This document shows, one piece after another, positions 23,294-32,694 of a DNA stretch of 39,285 nucleotides. The notes below the pieces were generated by a model. It worked only from the letters and a program-made list of their open reading frames with translations, was not told where the DNA came from and made no database searches. Each line of letters starts with the position of its first letter. The stretch's first letter is position 1. Position numbers and translations under genes: made by a program. The stretch covers positions 1 to 39,285 of the forward strand of contig JAFAQY010000038.1 of NCBI GenBank assembly GCA_019261985.1, in the 5' to 3' direction. This stretch comes from Bryobacterales bacterium. Lineage in GTDB: Bacteria > Acidobacteriota > Terriglobia > Bryobacterales > Bryobacteraceae.

Positions 23294-24805
23294 ATGAAAC
23301 CCGGCACGAAATACATCAACCTCCTACTTGCTTTCCTGCTTGCCGCATGTGTAGCGCGATTCTGGCTGGTTCCGCTATCGACGAGCTTCTGGGTGGATGA
23401 GATGGTGACCGCATTCGTGGTTCACTACGGCCCGTCGCATCCTTCGCTGTCTGTGGCTCCGCAAGTAACCGAAACCATCTATTACGCGCTTCCGCAAGCC
23501 GCCGAGCGGCTGTTTGGGTTTTCCGAAATTGCCTACCGCGTTCCGTCCGTAATTTGCATGGCGATTTCGTTATTTCTGATCTCACGCCTGGCGGCGCGAT
23601 TGATCCATCCGAATGCGGGGTGGTTTGTGGCATTTGCATGTTTGTCGCTGCGTGGGTTCAACTATGAAGCCGCGGATGCGCGGCCTTACGGGTTGGGCAC
23701 AGCCGTGTTCGCCGCTTCTTTGCTGTTTCTGATCCGGTGGATGGATAAAGACCGCTGGCTCGACGGGCTGTTGTTCGCCGGATTGGGCTCCGTGGTGTGG
23801 CGTGTTCACCTCATATACTGGCCGTTCTACGCGATTTTTGTGGCGTACGGCCTCTGGCGATTAGCCGCGCGGCAAACCCCGGTGAGCTGGGTCCGAGCCG
23901 GCGTGATCTTCGCGCTCATAGGCTTGGCCTTAATTCCGGTAGCGCTACACGCGCTTGCATTGGATCGCGAAGCACTGGCGCATGTGATCGTTCCGCTCCC
24001 CAAGCTCCGGGATTTAAGGAATTCGTATCACTTCAACTTGGTCCTGATTTGCGGATGGGGAGCCTGGTTATTGGGCAGCCTTCTGCGCTGGCCGCGCGAC
24101 AAGAGCGCATGGCGGTCAGCCCCCGCGCTGCTTTTGAGCTTGGGATGGTGGCTCTGGCATCCCCTCGCGCTATTCGTCTATTCCTGGCTCACGCGGAATA
24201 GTGTTTTCGTGCCGCGTTACTTGTCCCTTGAATTGCCCGGTACGGCACTGGCCGCGGCTCTGGCTGCCGCGGCCTTCGTTCCAGCGCATGCATGGAAGCC
24301 GCTGGCGGCGGTCTTTGGCGCGGGAGTGCTGCTCTATGTCGGCAACTGGAAAACGCCGCACCCTCGCCATGATAATTCCAACTGGAAAGATGCCGCCCGC
24401 CGGATCGAGTCTCTGCATCTCCCGCCTGAAACGCCCATAATATTTCCGAGCGTTTTCATCGAAGCGAAGCCTCCGGTGTGGAAGCCCGATTACCCTCTGC
24501 CTGGATTTCTGTACTGCCATTTGCTGGTGTACCCGATCGGCGGCAAACCGTATTTGTTTCCTTTCGAGCGTTCTGCTGAAGCGGACGTGTACGCCGCCGA
24601 ACTGGCCGCACATACGCTCCCAGCCGCGGGGCGCTTTTTGATCTACGGAGGGGACCGCAATGTCTGGACGTGGCAGCGCTGGTTCGCGAATCGCCCGGAA
24701 CTAGCCGGGTGGCGCAGCAGCCGGCTGGGCCCTTTTGGGGATGTAGAAGTCGCGATATTTGAAAATATTGACACGAATTTCGCGTTAGCATCAACACATC
24801 ATTAA
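23294..24805 (+). CDS. GT-C-type polytopic membrane protein (GT39/ArnT-like glycosyltransferase)
   Basis: 503 residues with about nine or ten predicted transmembrane helices in the first 350 positions and a soluble C-terminal region. STSFWVDEMVT in the first loop matches the acidic D-E motif of GT-C transferases, and EAADARPYGLGTA resembles the next conserved loop motif of that group. Such enzymes transfer sugars from polyprenyl-phosphate donors on the outer face of the membrane. The acceptor is unknown. The ATG at 23294 starts the first hydrophobic segment directly. No other glycan genes are nearby. Confidence 0.75.
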   Translation: MKPGTKYINLLLAFLLAACVARFWLVPLSTSFWVDEMVTAFVVHYGPSHPSLSVAPQVTETIYYALPQAAERLFGFSEIAYRVPSVICMAISLFLISRLAARLIHPNAGWFVAFACLSLRGFNYEAADARPYGLGTAVFAASLLFLIRWMDKDRWLDGLLFAGLGSVVWRVHLIYWPFYAIFVAYGLWRLAARQTPVSWVRAGVIFALIGLALIPVALHALALDREALAHVIVPLPKLRDLRNSYHFNLVLICGWGAWLLGSLLRWPRDKSAWRSAPALLLSLGWWLWHPLALFVYSWLTRNSVFVPRYLSLELPGTALAAALAAAAFVPAHAWKPLAAVFGAGVLLYVGNWKTPHPRHDNSNWKDAARRIESLHLPPETPIIFPSVFIEAKPPVWKPDYPLPGFLYCHLLVYPIGGKPYLFPFERSAEADVYAAELAAHTLPAAGRFLIYGGDRNVWTWQRWFANRPELAGWRSSRLGPFGDVEVAIFENIDTNFALASTHH

Positions 24806-24821
24806 TGTTATGCTGTGAAGT

Positions 24822-25070
24822 ATGCGGACGACTTTAACCCTGGAAGACGACGTCGCAGCGATGCTGGAACGAGTTCAACGTGAACGGAAAAGCTCACTGA
24901 AGGAGGTTGTGAATACCGCACTTCGCCAGGGTCTTTCGGCGATGCAGGCGCGCCCCAAGCACAACACGCGATTTCGCACACAGCCGATACATCTCGGCAA
25001 GTGTTATTTGCCGAATTTGGACAATATTGCGGAAGTCCTCGCGATCGCGGAGGGGGAGGACCACAAGTGA
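24822..25070 (+). CDS. VapB-type antitoxin
   Basis: 82 residues. The N-terminus MRTTLTLEDDVAAMLERVQR is a typical ribbon-helix-helix fold of VapB/DUF2191 antitoxins. The C-terminal tail would bind the toxin. The stop overlaps the PIN toxin start as GTGA. A CATTAATG palindrome and TATGCT lie just upstream (24798-24814), a plausible promoter and operator. The pair should be autoregulated. Confidence 0.85.
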   Translation: MRTTLTLEDDVAAMLERVQRERKSSLKEVVNTALRQGLSAMQARPKHNTRFRTQPIHLGKCYLPNLDNIAEVLAIAEGEDHK

Positions 25071-25522
25071 TTTTAGTAGACGCGAATATATTCATCTACT
25101 CCGTAGCCGAATCTTATCCGCATCACGTAGCCGCACGCGAGTGGCTGGATTCGCGGCTTTCCGAGCATGGGCGGGTCGGCCTACCGTGGCCCAGTTTGCT
25201 TGCATTCGTCCGCATTATTACTAACGCCCGTATCTTCGAGAAGCCCGCATCCATTCTGGCGGCGTGGCGGCGAGTCGAGCAATGGCTTGAACGTCCGAAC
25301 GTCTGGGTTCCCTTGCCCACGGATCAACATCGCCAAATCCTTGCGGGTTTGCTGAAAGCGCTTGATCGCGGAGCGAATCTCATCCCCGATGCCGATTTGG
25401 CGGCGCTCGCGATTGGGCATGGGCTCACGTTGTGCTCGGCCGACTCGGGATTTAGCAGATTTCCCGCACTGCGCTGGAAAAATCCTTTGGCCATCGCCGG
25501 ACAAGCTGACACAAAGCATTAA
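25067..25522 (+). CDS. VapC-type PIN-domain toxin
   Basis: 151 residues from the GTG at 25067, preceded by GGGGGAGGA (25052-25060). PIN-domain acidic residues are visible: Asp5 in ILVDANIFIY, a Glu near EWLDSR, Asp in LIPDADLAALAIGHG and Asp in LCSADSGFSRF. PIN toxins are Mg2+-dependent RNases that cut tRNA or rRNA. The 4-bp overlap with the antitoxin gene ensures coupled synthesis. The family assignment is firm; the RNA target is unknown. Confidence 0.9.
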   Translation: MILVDANIFIYSVAESYPHHVAAREWLDSRLSEHGRVGLPWPSLLAFVRIITNARIFEKPASILAAWRRVEQWLERPNVWVPLPTDQHRQILAGLLKALDRGANLIPDADLAALAIGHGLTLCSADSGFSRFPALRWKNPLAIAGQADTKH

Positions 25523-25615
25523 TTTCGGCTTTTCCCTGAAACATCCACGCCCCGCTTGCTTCTACTTACGAGGAGCGCACCGAAGCGCGGGGTGGTCCTC
25601 GCGTGCCTCGATGAA

Positions 25616-25629
25616 CACCGCCGGCGGTG
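25616..25629. repeat. Perfect 14-bp palindrome in the leader of the ThDP-enzyme gene
   Basis: CACCGCC-GGCGGTG lies 28 bp before the GTG start. It could be a regulator site or a leader hairpin. Nothing in the sequence distinguishes these, and no ThDP riboswitch motif is visible. Confidence 0.35.
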
Positions 25630-25657
25630 CGTGCACGTTTCGCTCAAGGAGATTTCC

Positions 25658-27418
25658 GTGACCACAACCGCATCGGATGTTTTGCTCGATACGATTCATG
25701 CTTGGGGCATCGAGGTGATCTTCGGATTACCGGGTGACGGCATTAACGGCATCATGGAGTCGCTCCGGAAGAAGCAAGACAAGATACGGTTTATTCAGGT
25801 GCGGCATGAGGAAGCGGCGGCTTTTATGGCCTGCGGCTATGCCAAGCATACCGGCAAGCTCGGCTGCTGCCTTGCGACCTCCGGGCCCGGCGGCATTCAC
25901 CTTTTGAATGGGCTGTACGACGCGAAGCTGGATGGCCAACCGGTGCTCGCGATCACAGGATTGCAATTTCACGATCTCATGTACACGCACACGCAGCAGG
26001 ACGTGGAGCTCGACAAGCTCTTCGCGAACGTTTGCGTTTACAACGTTCGCTGCATGGGGCCCGAGCACATGGAGAACATCGCGGAACTGGCCTGCCGCAC
26101 GTCGCTTGCCTATCGCGGCGTTTCGCATATTTCCGTTCCGGTGGACTTTCAGGAATTGCCGGTGAAAGCGCGAGGCAACGGACGGAGCGAGCGTAACATT
26201 CCCAACCACGTGTCCGACGTTCCGGCGCACGGCGGCGGCGTTCCCCCCGAGGACGATCTTCGGAAAGCCGCGGACATTCTGAACAGTTGCAAACGTACGG
26301 TGATACTTGCGGGCCGTGGCGCCCTTGATGCTTCCGGCGAACTCGAAAGAACCGCCGACCGGCTCGCCGCTCCCATTGTCAAAGCCTTGCTCGGCAAAGC
26401 CGCCGTGCCCGACGACAGTCCTTTTACAACCGGCAGCATCGGACTGCTCGGCACGCGGCCATCCCAGGAAGCGATGGAAGACTGCGATAGCATCTTAATT
26501 GCCGGCAGTTCCTTTCCATACATTGAGTTCATGCCGAAGCCGGGCCAGGCGCGGGGCGTGCAAATCGATCGCGACCCGGCGCGCATCGGCCTGCGTTATC
26601 CGGTGGAGGTTGGTTTAGTCGGAGATACGCGACGCACGCTGCGACTGTTATTGCCTCAATTGAAGCAGCGCTCCAAACGCGGATTCCTCGAGCGGGCGCA
26701 GAACGGCATGAAGGAATGGAATAAATCGATGGACCGGCTCGCAAGCGCGAGTTCGATGCCGATGAAGCCGCAGGTGGTGGCGGCGGAATTGGGCAAACGG
26801 CTTCCCGAGAATGCAATCGTTAACTGCGACTCGGGCACGATAGCCACGTGGTGGGCTCGACACATTCCCGTAAAGCGCGGCCAGAAACACACGATTTCCG
26901 GAAATCTGGCCACGATGGCCTGCGGCCTGCCCTACACGATCGCTTCGCAAATTGCTTATCCCGGGCGTCTCTGCGTCGGTTTCGTGGGCGACGGCGGGTT
27001 CACCATGTTGATGGGCGAGTTCGCGACGGCCGTGAAGTACAAGCTGCCGATCAAAATCGTCGTCGCCAAAAACAACAGCCTGGGCCAGATCCGCTGGGAA
27101 CAGATGGTGTTTCTCGGCAACCCCGAATTCGGATGCGACCTCATGCCCATTGACTTCGCCGCTTTCGCCCGCGCCTGCGGCGGCTCCGGTTTTACGATCA
27201 CCGACCCAGGCGAGTGCGGCTATATCCTTGACCGCGCCCTCTCTACCGCCGGTCCGGTAGTCATCGAAGCGGTTATCGACCCGAACGAGCCGCCGTCGCC
27301 GGCCAAGGTCAACGCCAAACAAGCCGCGCACCTTGCGGAAGCGCTCGCACGAGGGACCAACGACGGTAAGAAGATCATCATGGATGTGCTCGAGGACGAA
27401 GTTCGCGAGCTGGTTTGA
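25658..27418 (+). CDS. ThDP-dependent enzyme, pyruvate oxidase (PoxB) / acetolactate synthase-like
   Basis: 586 residues. Three domains: PYR domain at the start (Glu in RHEEAAAFMACGYAKHTGK), a central FAD/structural domain and a PP domain with GDGGFTMLMGEF followed by NN (Mg-ThDP motif). The nearest types are PoxB (pyruvate:quinone oxidoreductase, forming acetate and CO2) and acetolactate synthase-like enzymes. The charged C-terminal helix KKIIMDVLEDEVRELV recalls the membrane-binding end of PoxB. The start is GTG at 25658 with AAGGAG 8 bp upstream; the frame extends 34 codons further 5', but without support. The preceding 135 bp hold a perfect CACCGCC-GGCGGTG palindrome (25616-25629). The exact substrate is uncertain. 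Confidence 0.85.
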   Translation: MTTTASDVLLDTIHAWGIEVIFGLPGDGINGIMESLRKKQDKIRFIQVRHEEAAAFMACGYAKHTGKLGCCLATSGPGGIHLLNGLYDAKLDGQPVLAITGLQFHDLMYTHTQQDVELDKLFANVCVYNVRCMGPEHMENIAELACRTSLAYRGVSHISVPVDFQELPVKARGNGRSERNIPNHVSDVPAHGGGVPPEDDLRKAADILNSCKRTVILAGRGALDASGELERTADRLAAPIVKALLGKAAVPDDSPFTTGSIGLLGTRPSQEAMEDCDSILIAGSSFPYIEFMPKPGQARGVQIDRDPARIGLRYPVEVGLVGDTRRTLRLLLPQLKQRSKRGFLERAQNGMKEWNKSMDRLASASSMPMKPQVVAAELGKRLPENAIVNCDSGTIATWWARHIPVKRGQKHTISGNLATMACGLPYTIASQIAYPGRLCVGFVGDGGFTMLMGEFATAVKYKLPIKIVVAKNNSLGQIRWEQMVFLGNPEFGCDLMPIDFAAFARACGGSGFTITDPGECGYILDRALSTAGPVVIEAVIDPNEPPSPAKVNAKQAAHLAEALARGTNDGKKIIMDVLEDEVRELV

Positions 27419-27582
27419 CGATAATTAGCACCTAAGGATATAGCGCGGGTGCGCCAGACTGCGCTACTCAACCATTTCGCGTTGGGTATTTAAGACCTCC
27501 CGCAAGTCACCGAAAGTTCATTCCTCTTTAATCCGCCCGACATTCCGCTAAGTTACGCTGAATTCCGTTTTTTACAACTTTT

Positions 27583-29967
27583 ATGAAAATGACGTTCAGC
27601 TCCGTGGTTATGGCGATGGCGATGACTGGCGCGTTAAGCGCGCAGACTGTCACTTACCTGCCCTATATTCAACCCGGCGATTCCGGTCCATTCGGGGCCA
27701 CGGATCAAATGGTTGTCGCCTGGCAAACAAATGAGACCTCCGCGAATCCCGGGCCCTATTCGGTGTCGGTTTCCGACGACCCAGCGTATGGAGATGCAAT
27801 ACAGTTCCCGGTCACCGGCAGAGTAGTTGACAATTATCTGAGCGCAGATCCGGCGGTTTTCGGCGGTCTGTCTATCCCCACAGCATACGGCGCGCATGTG
27901 AATTATTACGCGGTCTTGAGCGGGCTCAAATACGATCGCCAATATTATTATCAAGTCACCGGGCCAGGCATGCCCGCAGGAGGATTCACGGCTTCTTTTC
28001 ATACGCGCACCCAGGGCAACCATTTTTCGTTTGAGGTGCAGGGCGATGAAGGCTACTACCCCGGAATTCCCAACACCAGTCCTGTGCTTGTGGCCAACTA
28101 CGAGGCGCGGATCATCCATACGATGTTCGACGTCGACAAGCTTCCCCTTGCCGGCGAGCCGCGTTTACCTCATCCCGATTTTGCATTGAATACCGGGGAC
28201 AACGTGTATATCGATGGCAGCGACAGCAATTATCACGACGTGTGGTTCCCAACGTGGAACAGCAACACCGATTCCAACGAGCTCGGGGCGCCATTCATTC
28301 GCAGCATTCCGCTTTACATCGTCGCCGGCAACCACGATGTCGGCAGCACGGGTGCAACCGCAAATCTTCTTGCGGCCGATCCTCCTACAGTTCCAGGAAC
28401 TTCCGGACCAGGGCCGTTCGGGGGAAATATCAGCGGCGGCGACGCGATGGCATATTTTAATAACTATTATTTCCCGTTGAACGGACCTTCAGGCGTCGAC
28501 ATCCAGCACCATTTCACGGGCGATACATCTACCGAAAGCAATTTTTTATTCTCATATAAAGGCAATTCGTATACATCGCCTCTCGCGATTGATGCGCTAC
28601 GGGCGAGCACTACCGTAAATACCGGACAGGGATCCAAGCGTCAAATCGATCATCAGAGCAACTATTCTTTCGATTACGGCAACGCGCACGTCGTCTTCCT
28701 GGATGCCAACCCGCACCTGTTCGATAACCAATTGCCCAGCCCCGCGACATATCAAGCGCCGCCGTCGTTCCCATTTACCGCGTATCCCTCGGTTCTAAGC
28801 ACCTGGCTGATGAACGATCTCGATTCCAGCAGTCAAATCTGGAAAGTAGTTGTGTTTCACCAGCCCGCATTCTCTTCGGGAAACGCGACGCTCCGCAACG
28901 ATCAGATGCGAACGATTGCGAAACTGCTTGAAGATCACGCAGTAAATATGGTGTTCAACGGCCATGAGCACAATTATCAACGCAGCCTTCCGATTCGCGC
29001 TCTTTCGACGGTCGCGGCGTCGCCAAATCCAACTGGTCCCGCCGCGGTTGCGGTGGATCAGAATTTCGATGGGATCACTCAAACGGTGCCGGACGGAGTG
29101 CTCTATTTTGTCGACGGGGCGGGAGGCAACCGCGATTTTGACGATGCGCTCGGGAATCCCCGCGGAAGCAGCTCCCAAACGATCGATCAAGAGGACTCGG
29201 CCACCGGCAATTCCATCCCTCTCGGGACACCGGCGACTTCTTATCCAAATGGCCCCAACTCATGGCTCGATACGCACCTGACGAACACCGCTATGACCGG
29301 CTTCTTCCCAACAGCGGGCAGTGGAACGAAAATTACCGCGCGTTTCAAATCTAAAGTGTTTTCGTTTTCCGATGTCGTTGTGAACAATAACCAGCTCGCG
29401 TTGTATCAGATCTCCGAACCTCTTACGAACACTTCGTCGGCGACGTCCTCGAATCCTTATCCGTTTGGGACCGACATTTACGGAAACCGTCTGAAAGATC
29501 CAATCCCGGACACTGTTGTCGACCCGGCGACGGGATATGTAGTCTCTGCTCCGGCGGCCGGCGCCCCGGCGCTGCTCGACAAGATCACAGTTACCAAACC
29601 AGACCTGAGCAATGGCATCTCGGTTAATTTTTCAGCGCCCCGGGACGTGAGTGGCGGCGGACAGTTCGCCTACATCTTTGAAGCCTCGAACAGCAGCGGT
29701 GTCCCGCTGAACGGCACCCAGGCGATTATTACGCTCCCAGCTGGCGTCACATTCGTTAGCGCGACCGGTGGAACCGCGACAGTCAACGGATCCACTGTGG
29801 TAGTTACGATCGGGCGATTCCTGACCGGCTCGACAGCCATGGTGCAGGTTACTGTCCAAGCTCCTCCAGCCGGATCAACGCCCCAACCTCTACTTGCTCG
29901 TGGTACGCTCCGCTCCGCGACGGCGCTTCCTCTGGACGGAGGAACAGTACAAACAAAAGTCGACTGA
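27583..29967 (+). CDS. Secreted purple-acid-phosphatase-like metallophosphoesterase
   Basis: 794 residues with a signal peptide ending GALSA-Q. An N-terminal fibronectin-like PAP domain (TDQMVVAWQTNE; LKYDRQYYYQV) precedes a calcineurin-like catalytic domain. Metal motifs: GDEG, NTGDNVY, AGNHD, VVFHQPAF and FNGHEHNYQR. The C-terminal 120 residues form a DUF11/CARDB-like beta domain (AYIFEASNSSGVPLNGTQA). It should act outside the cytoplasm on phosphoester substrates. The first metal motif is GDEG rather than the GDxG spacing with preceding Asp seen in plant enzymes, but the remaining motifs are complete. The gene stands alone, 164 bp after the preceding gene; I see nothing notable in that gap. 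Confidence 0.88.
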   Translation: MKMTFSSVVMAMAMTGALSAQTVTYLPYIQPGDSGPFGATDQMVVAWQTNETSANPGPYSVSVSDDPAYGDAIQFPVTGRVVDNYLSADPAVFGGLSIPTAYGAHVNYYAVLSGLKYDRQYYYQVTGPGMPAGGFTASFHTRTQGNHFSFEVQGDEGYYPGIPNTSPVLVANYEARIIHTMFDVDKLPLAGEPRLPHPDFALNTGDNVYIDGSDSNYHDVWFPTWNSNTDSNELGAPFIRSIPLYIVAGNHDVGSTGATANLLAADPPTVPGTSGPGPFGGNISGGDAMAYFNNYYFPLNGPSGVDIQHHFTGDTSTESNFLFSYKGNSYTSPLAIDALRASTTVNTGQGSKRQIDHQSNYSFDYGNAHVVFLDANPHLFDNQLPSPATYQAPPSFPFTAYPSVLSTWLMNDLDSSSQIWKVVVFHQPAFSSGNATLRNDQMRTIAKLLEDHAVNMVFNGHEHNYQRSLPIRALSTVAASPNPTGPAAVAVDQNFDGITQTVPDGVLYFVDGAGGNRDFDDALGNPRGSSSQTIDQEDSATGNSIPLGTPATSYPNGPNSWLDTHLTNTAMTGFFPTAGSGTKITARFKSKVFSFSDVVVNNNQLALYQISEPLTNTSSATSSNPYPFGTDIYGNRLKDPIPDTVVDPATGYVVSAPAAGAPALLDKITVTKPDLSNGISVNFSAPRDVSGGGQFAYIFEASNSSGVPLNGTQAIITLPAGVTFVSATGGTATVNGSTVVVTIGRFLTGSTAMVQVTVQAPPAGSTPQPLLARGTLRSATALPLDGGTVQTKVD

Positions 29968-29978
29968 GAGTTTTCGCC

Positions 29979-29999
29979 GCTGTCTAATGTGTTAGCAGC
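29979..29999. terminator. Hairpin between convergent genes, possible bidirectional terminator
   Basis: GCTGTCTAA-tgtg-TTAGCAGC forms an eight-pair stem with one bulged T. It occupies the 36-bp gap between the convergent phosphoesterase and cytochrome genes. No strong T-tract follows on either strand, so the termination role is inferred from position only. Confidence 0.35.
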
Positions 30000-30003
30000 A
30001 CGA

Positions 30004-30984
30004 TTACGGCATTCGGGAAGCCGTGTACGCCACGATATCCATCATGTCGTCGCTCGACAAATTGGCGACCACCGGTTTCATCAGTTCCGTCCAAGTCCCT
30101 TTACGAAGGCCCTGCTGCATGTCAAACATTTGGCGCATCAAGTAGCTGGGCGACCGGCCGGCGAGACCAGGCACCGGGCCCAGGCCCTTTAGGTCGGCGC
30201 CGTGGCAATTGCCGCAGGCAATGGTCTTGCCGCCGCCCTTGGTGACAAGCAACTCGCCCTTCTTCACGGAGCCCACGGGCACATACGCGGTAAAGCCGGA
30301 GTGCGGGTCGCGCAGCACTTCTGTCGCCTCCGCATTTAGAGGTGTTTCCAGAATGCGGTTGCCGAGCGGCTCCATCTCGCTGCCTTCCACCAGGAACAAC
30401 CCATTCGATGGCTTAGCCTTGGGTACCGTTTTGGCTTCGACGACCTTGATCCAAGGCGTCCACTTTATAGCGCCAAAGTATTCCGCGGCGGCTTTAATCT
30501 CATCGTCAGACATGTTCTTGGCGAACTGGATCATGAGATTCGTGTTGTTCTTCCGCGGATCGGAGCTCTTGCGGTTGCCGTTCTTGAAGTCATTCATCGT
30601 GTGAATGAAATATTCGGTGGAAAGGCCGCTTACTCCGGCGTTTTCCGCGCGTCCCTTGCCGTTAGGGTAGTGGCACAGGCCGCACGCCCACACGTTTGGC
30701 TGCTTGCCGTGGGCGACGACGTCGGGCATCTGCGGGTGATCGCCCGGGAACCAATCGGCCGGACCGAAGCGGTTGGCGATCTGCGCGCGGGAGAATTTCG
30801 CCGTAACCCCCGGAAGGCTATGCAGGGTTTGATCTGTATTGGCCGGAGCCGGTTGAGCAGGCGCCGCTCCAGCTTGCGGCGGACCATCGAAGCCGTAGGC
30901 CCACGGCGGCGGATCTGCGGCAAACAGTGTGCCTGCGCTTACGACGAACGTGAGCGCGAATATCGCGGTGCTGGAAATCTTCAT
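30004..30984 (-). CDS. Secreted dihaem cytochrome c
   Basis: 326 residues with a cleavable signal peptide (MKISSTAIFALTFVVSAGTL, cut after LFA). Two haem sites, CGLCH (101-105) and CGNCH (257-261), each start a cytochrome c class I-like domain; candidate Met ligands follow each, in FAKNMSDDE and later in the second domain. The ATG at 30984 has AAAGGAGG seven bases upstream, which decides the start over a longer open frame. The protein probably carries electrons in the periplasm. No oxidase or dehydrogenase gene is adjacent, so the partner is unknown. Confidence 0.9.
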   Translation of the reverse strand: MKISSTAIFALTFVVSAGTLFAADPPPWAYGFDGPPQAGAAPAQPAPANTDQTLHSLPGVTAKFSRAQIANRFGPADWFPGDHPQMPDVVAHGKQPNVWACGLCHYPNGKGRAENAGVSGLSTEYFIHTMNDFKNGNRKSSDPRKNNTNLMIQFAKNMSDDEIKAAAEYFGAIKWTPWIKVVEAKTVPKAKPSNGLFLVEGSEMEPLGNRILETPLNAEATEVLRDPHSGFTAYVPVGSVKKGELLVTKGGGKTIACGNCHGADLKGLGPVPGLAGRSPSYLMRQMFDMQQGLRKGTWTELMKPVVANLSSDDMMDIVAYTASRMP

Positions 30985-31130
30985 GGGTGCCTCCTTTGCG
31001 TACGATGCTCCAAAACCTGCCGGTGCTGAGGGAACATTGTATCGCTTATCGACTCGCACTAACGGCCCCATGGCCCGTAATCCGGAAGGGGCGATGGGAT
31101 CGTGGAGCACGCTTTTAGCGGCAACCCGGG

Positions 31131-31180
31131 TTTCAGCCGCGTGCTGAAGCACCCGTCGCAGGCTAACGCCCGCTCCACCC
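31131..31180. repeat. Dispersed hairpin repeat upstream of the M29 aminopeptidase
   Basis: TTTCAGCCGCGTGCTGAA followed by GCACCCGTCGCAGGCTAACG and CCCGCTCCACCC. It aligns with the element at 12706-12743, which shares GCTGAAGC, CGCAGGCT and GC-CCAC. It is likely another copy of the same intergenic repeat family. It ends about 15 bp before the aminopeptidase start. Confidence 0.45.
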
Positions 31181-31194
31181 AGACCGGGGTGATA

Positions 31195-32479
31195 ATGCTA
31201 TCCATGAGTTTGTCTGGTGTGTTCGAGCGAGGATTACCGGCCACGGAACAAAACGAATTCGAATATAAGCTCGACCGTTTGGCCGAGGTCGCTATCCGCT
31301 CCGGACTTGGACTTGCGTCCGGCCAGGAGGTCGTGGTCACCGCCACCCTCGACGGCATTCCCTTGGTTCGGCGGATTACGGAGCATGCCTACCCGGGCCG
31401 GAGCATCGCTGGTCACGACGCTACTTACGGATGAGCCGGCGGCGCTGCTCCGCTTTCGCTACGGGACCGAACCCAGCTTTGATGCGGCTCCTTCGTGGCT
31501 TTACGAGGGCATGGCGGAAGCGTTTCGCAGGGGCGCGGCGCGCCTGGCCGTTGCCGGCGACGATCCTTGGTTGCTCTCGCATGAAGACCAGGAAAAGGTG
31601 AGCCGCGTCAATCGCGCTACTTCGAAAGCCTACCGTCCGGCGCTTGAGTTGATTGCGCGCTTCGAGACAAACTGGACCATTGTGCCAAGCGCGACTCCCG
31701 CGTGGGCGGCCGCGGTTTTCCCCAATTTGCCGAAAGACGAGGCCCTTGCCCGCCTTTGGGAGCATATCTTTTCGGCATCGCGCATCAACCATGTGGACCC
31801 GGTAACTGCGTGGAAGGAACACGACGCGAATTTGCACCGGCGCGCCAATCACTTAAATGAAAGGCGCTATTCAGCCTTGCACTTCCGAGGACCGGAAACC
31901 GATCTGCGAGTCGGCCTGGCGGACGATCATCTCTGGTTGGGCGGAGGCATGACCGCGCGAAATGGACTGTACTGCATTGCCAACATTCCGACCGAGGAGG
32001 TCTTCACGACGCCACATAAAGACCGCGTCGAAGGATACGTAACCAGCACCAAGCCGCTATCGTATAAGGGCACCATGATCGAGAATATTCGCGTGAAGTT
32101 TGAGGGCGGACGAATTGTACAAGCCGGTGCTTCGCGAGGCGGCGAAGTGTTGCAGCGCATGATCGAAACTGACGAAGGCGCGCGCCGGCTCGGCGAAGTC
32201 GCTTTGGTCCCGCACTCGTCGCCGATTGCATCAAGCGGATTGCTGTTTCTCAACACACTATTCGATGAGAACGCGGCCTGTCATATTGCCCTGGGTCACT
32301 CGTATAGTTCATGCTTCCGGGGCGGAGCCGGCCTGACTCAGGACCAGCTGGCGTCGCAAGGCGCGAATAGCAGTCTGATTCACGTGGACTGGATGATTGG
32401 ATCGAATCGCATGGATGTAGACGCCATCACCGCGGCCGGCGATTCCGTTCCGCTAATGCGCGCCGGCGAGTGGGTCTAG
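31195..32479 (+). pseudogene. M29-family aminopeptidase (AmpS-like) with a one-base frameshift
   Basis: The first 66 or so codons from ATG 31195 encode the M29 N-terminus (FEYKLDRLAEVAIRSGLGLA; EVVVTATLDGIPLVRRITEH). At HAY, near 31391, the frame is lost. The continuation RAGASLVTTLLTDEP lies in the next frame and runs to 32479. Removing one C from CCC at 31392-31394 gives a continuous protein of about 427 residues. The second part holds the M29 motifs EVFTTPHKDRVEG, EVALVPHSSPI, FLNTLFDENAACHIALGHSY and HVDWMIGS, which supply the metal ligands. All catalytic parts are intact, so this is either a very recent mutation or an assembly or sequencing error. M29 enzymes are cytoplasmic metallo-aminopeptidases. 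Confidence 0.82.
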
Positions 32480-32694
32480 TAAACGCCCGGCCTCTTCCGG
32501 CTGCCACAAACCCGGCTCAATCTGCATCCCCTCTGAACGGGATTGGAACAGAAGCCGAGTCTTGCTATCCAGGAAAGAGCGCACTCGAAGATTGAAAATC
32601 AAGTTGTGTTGAATCGTGAGTTTCCGGTGAAGCTGCGTGACGGGAGCTGCAAGGGGCTGGTAGGGTGTGCTGAGGGCGGGAGGAGGCCCGCGGC

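Noticed and set aside
25523-25657. ThDP riboswitch before the PoxB-like gene
   Set aside because: The conserved CUGAGA and ACCUGA elements are absent; only a simple palindrome is present.
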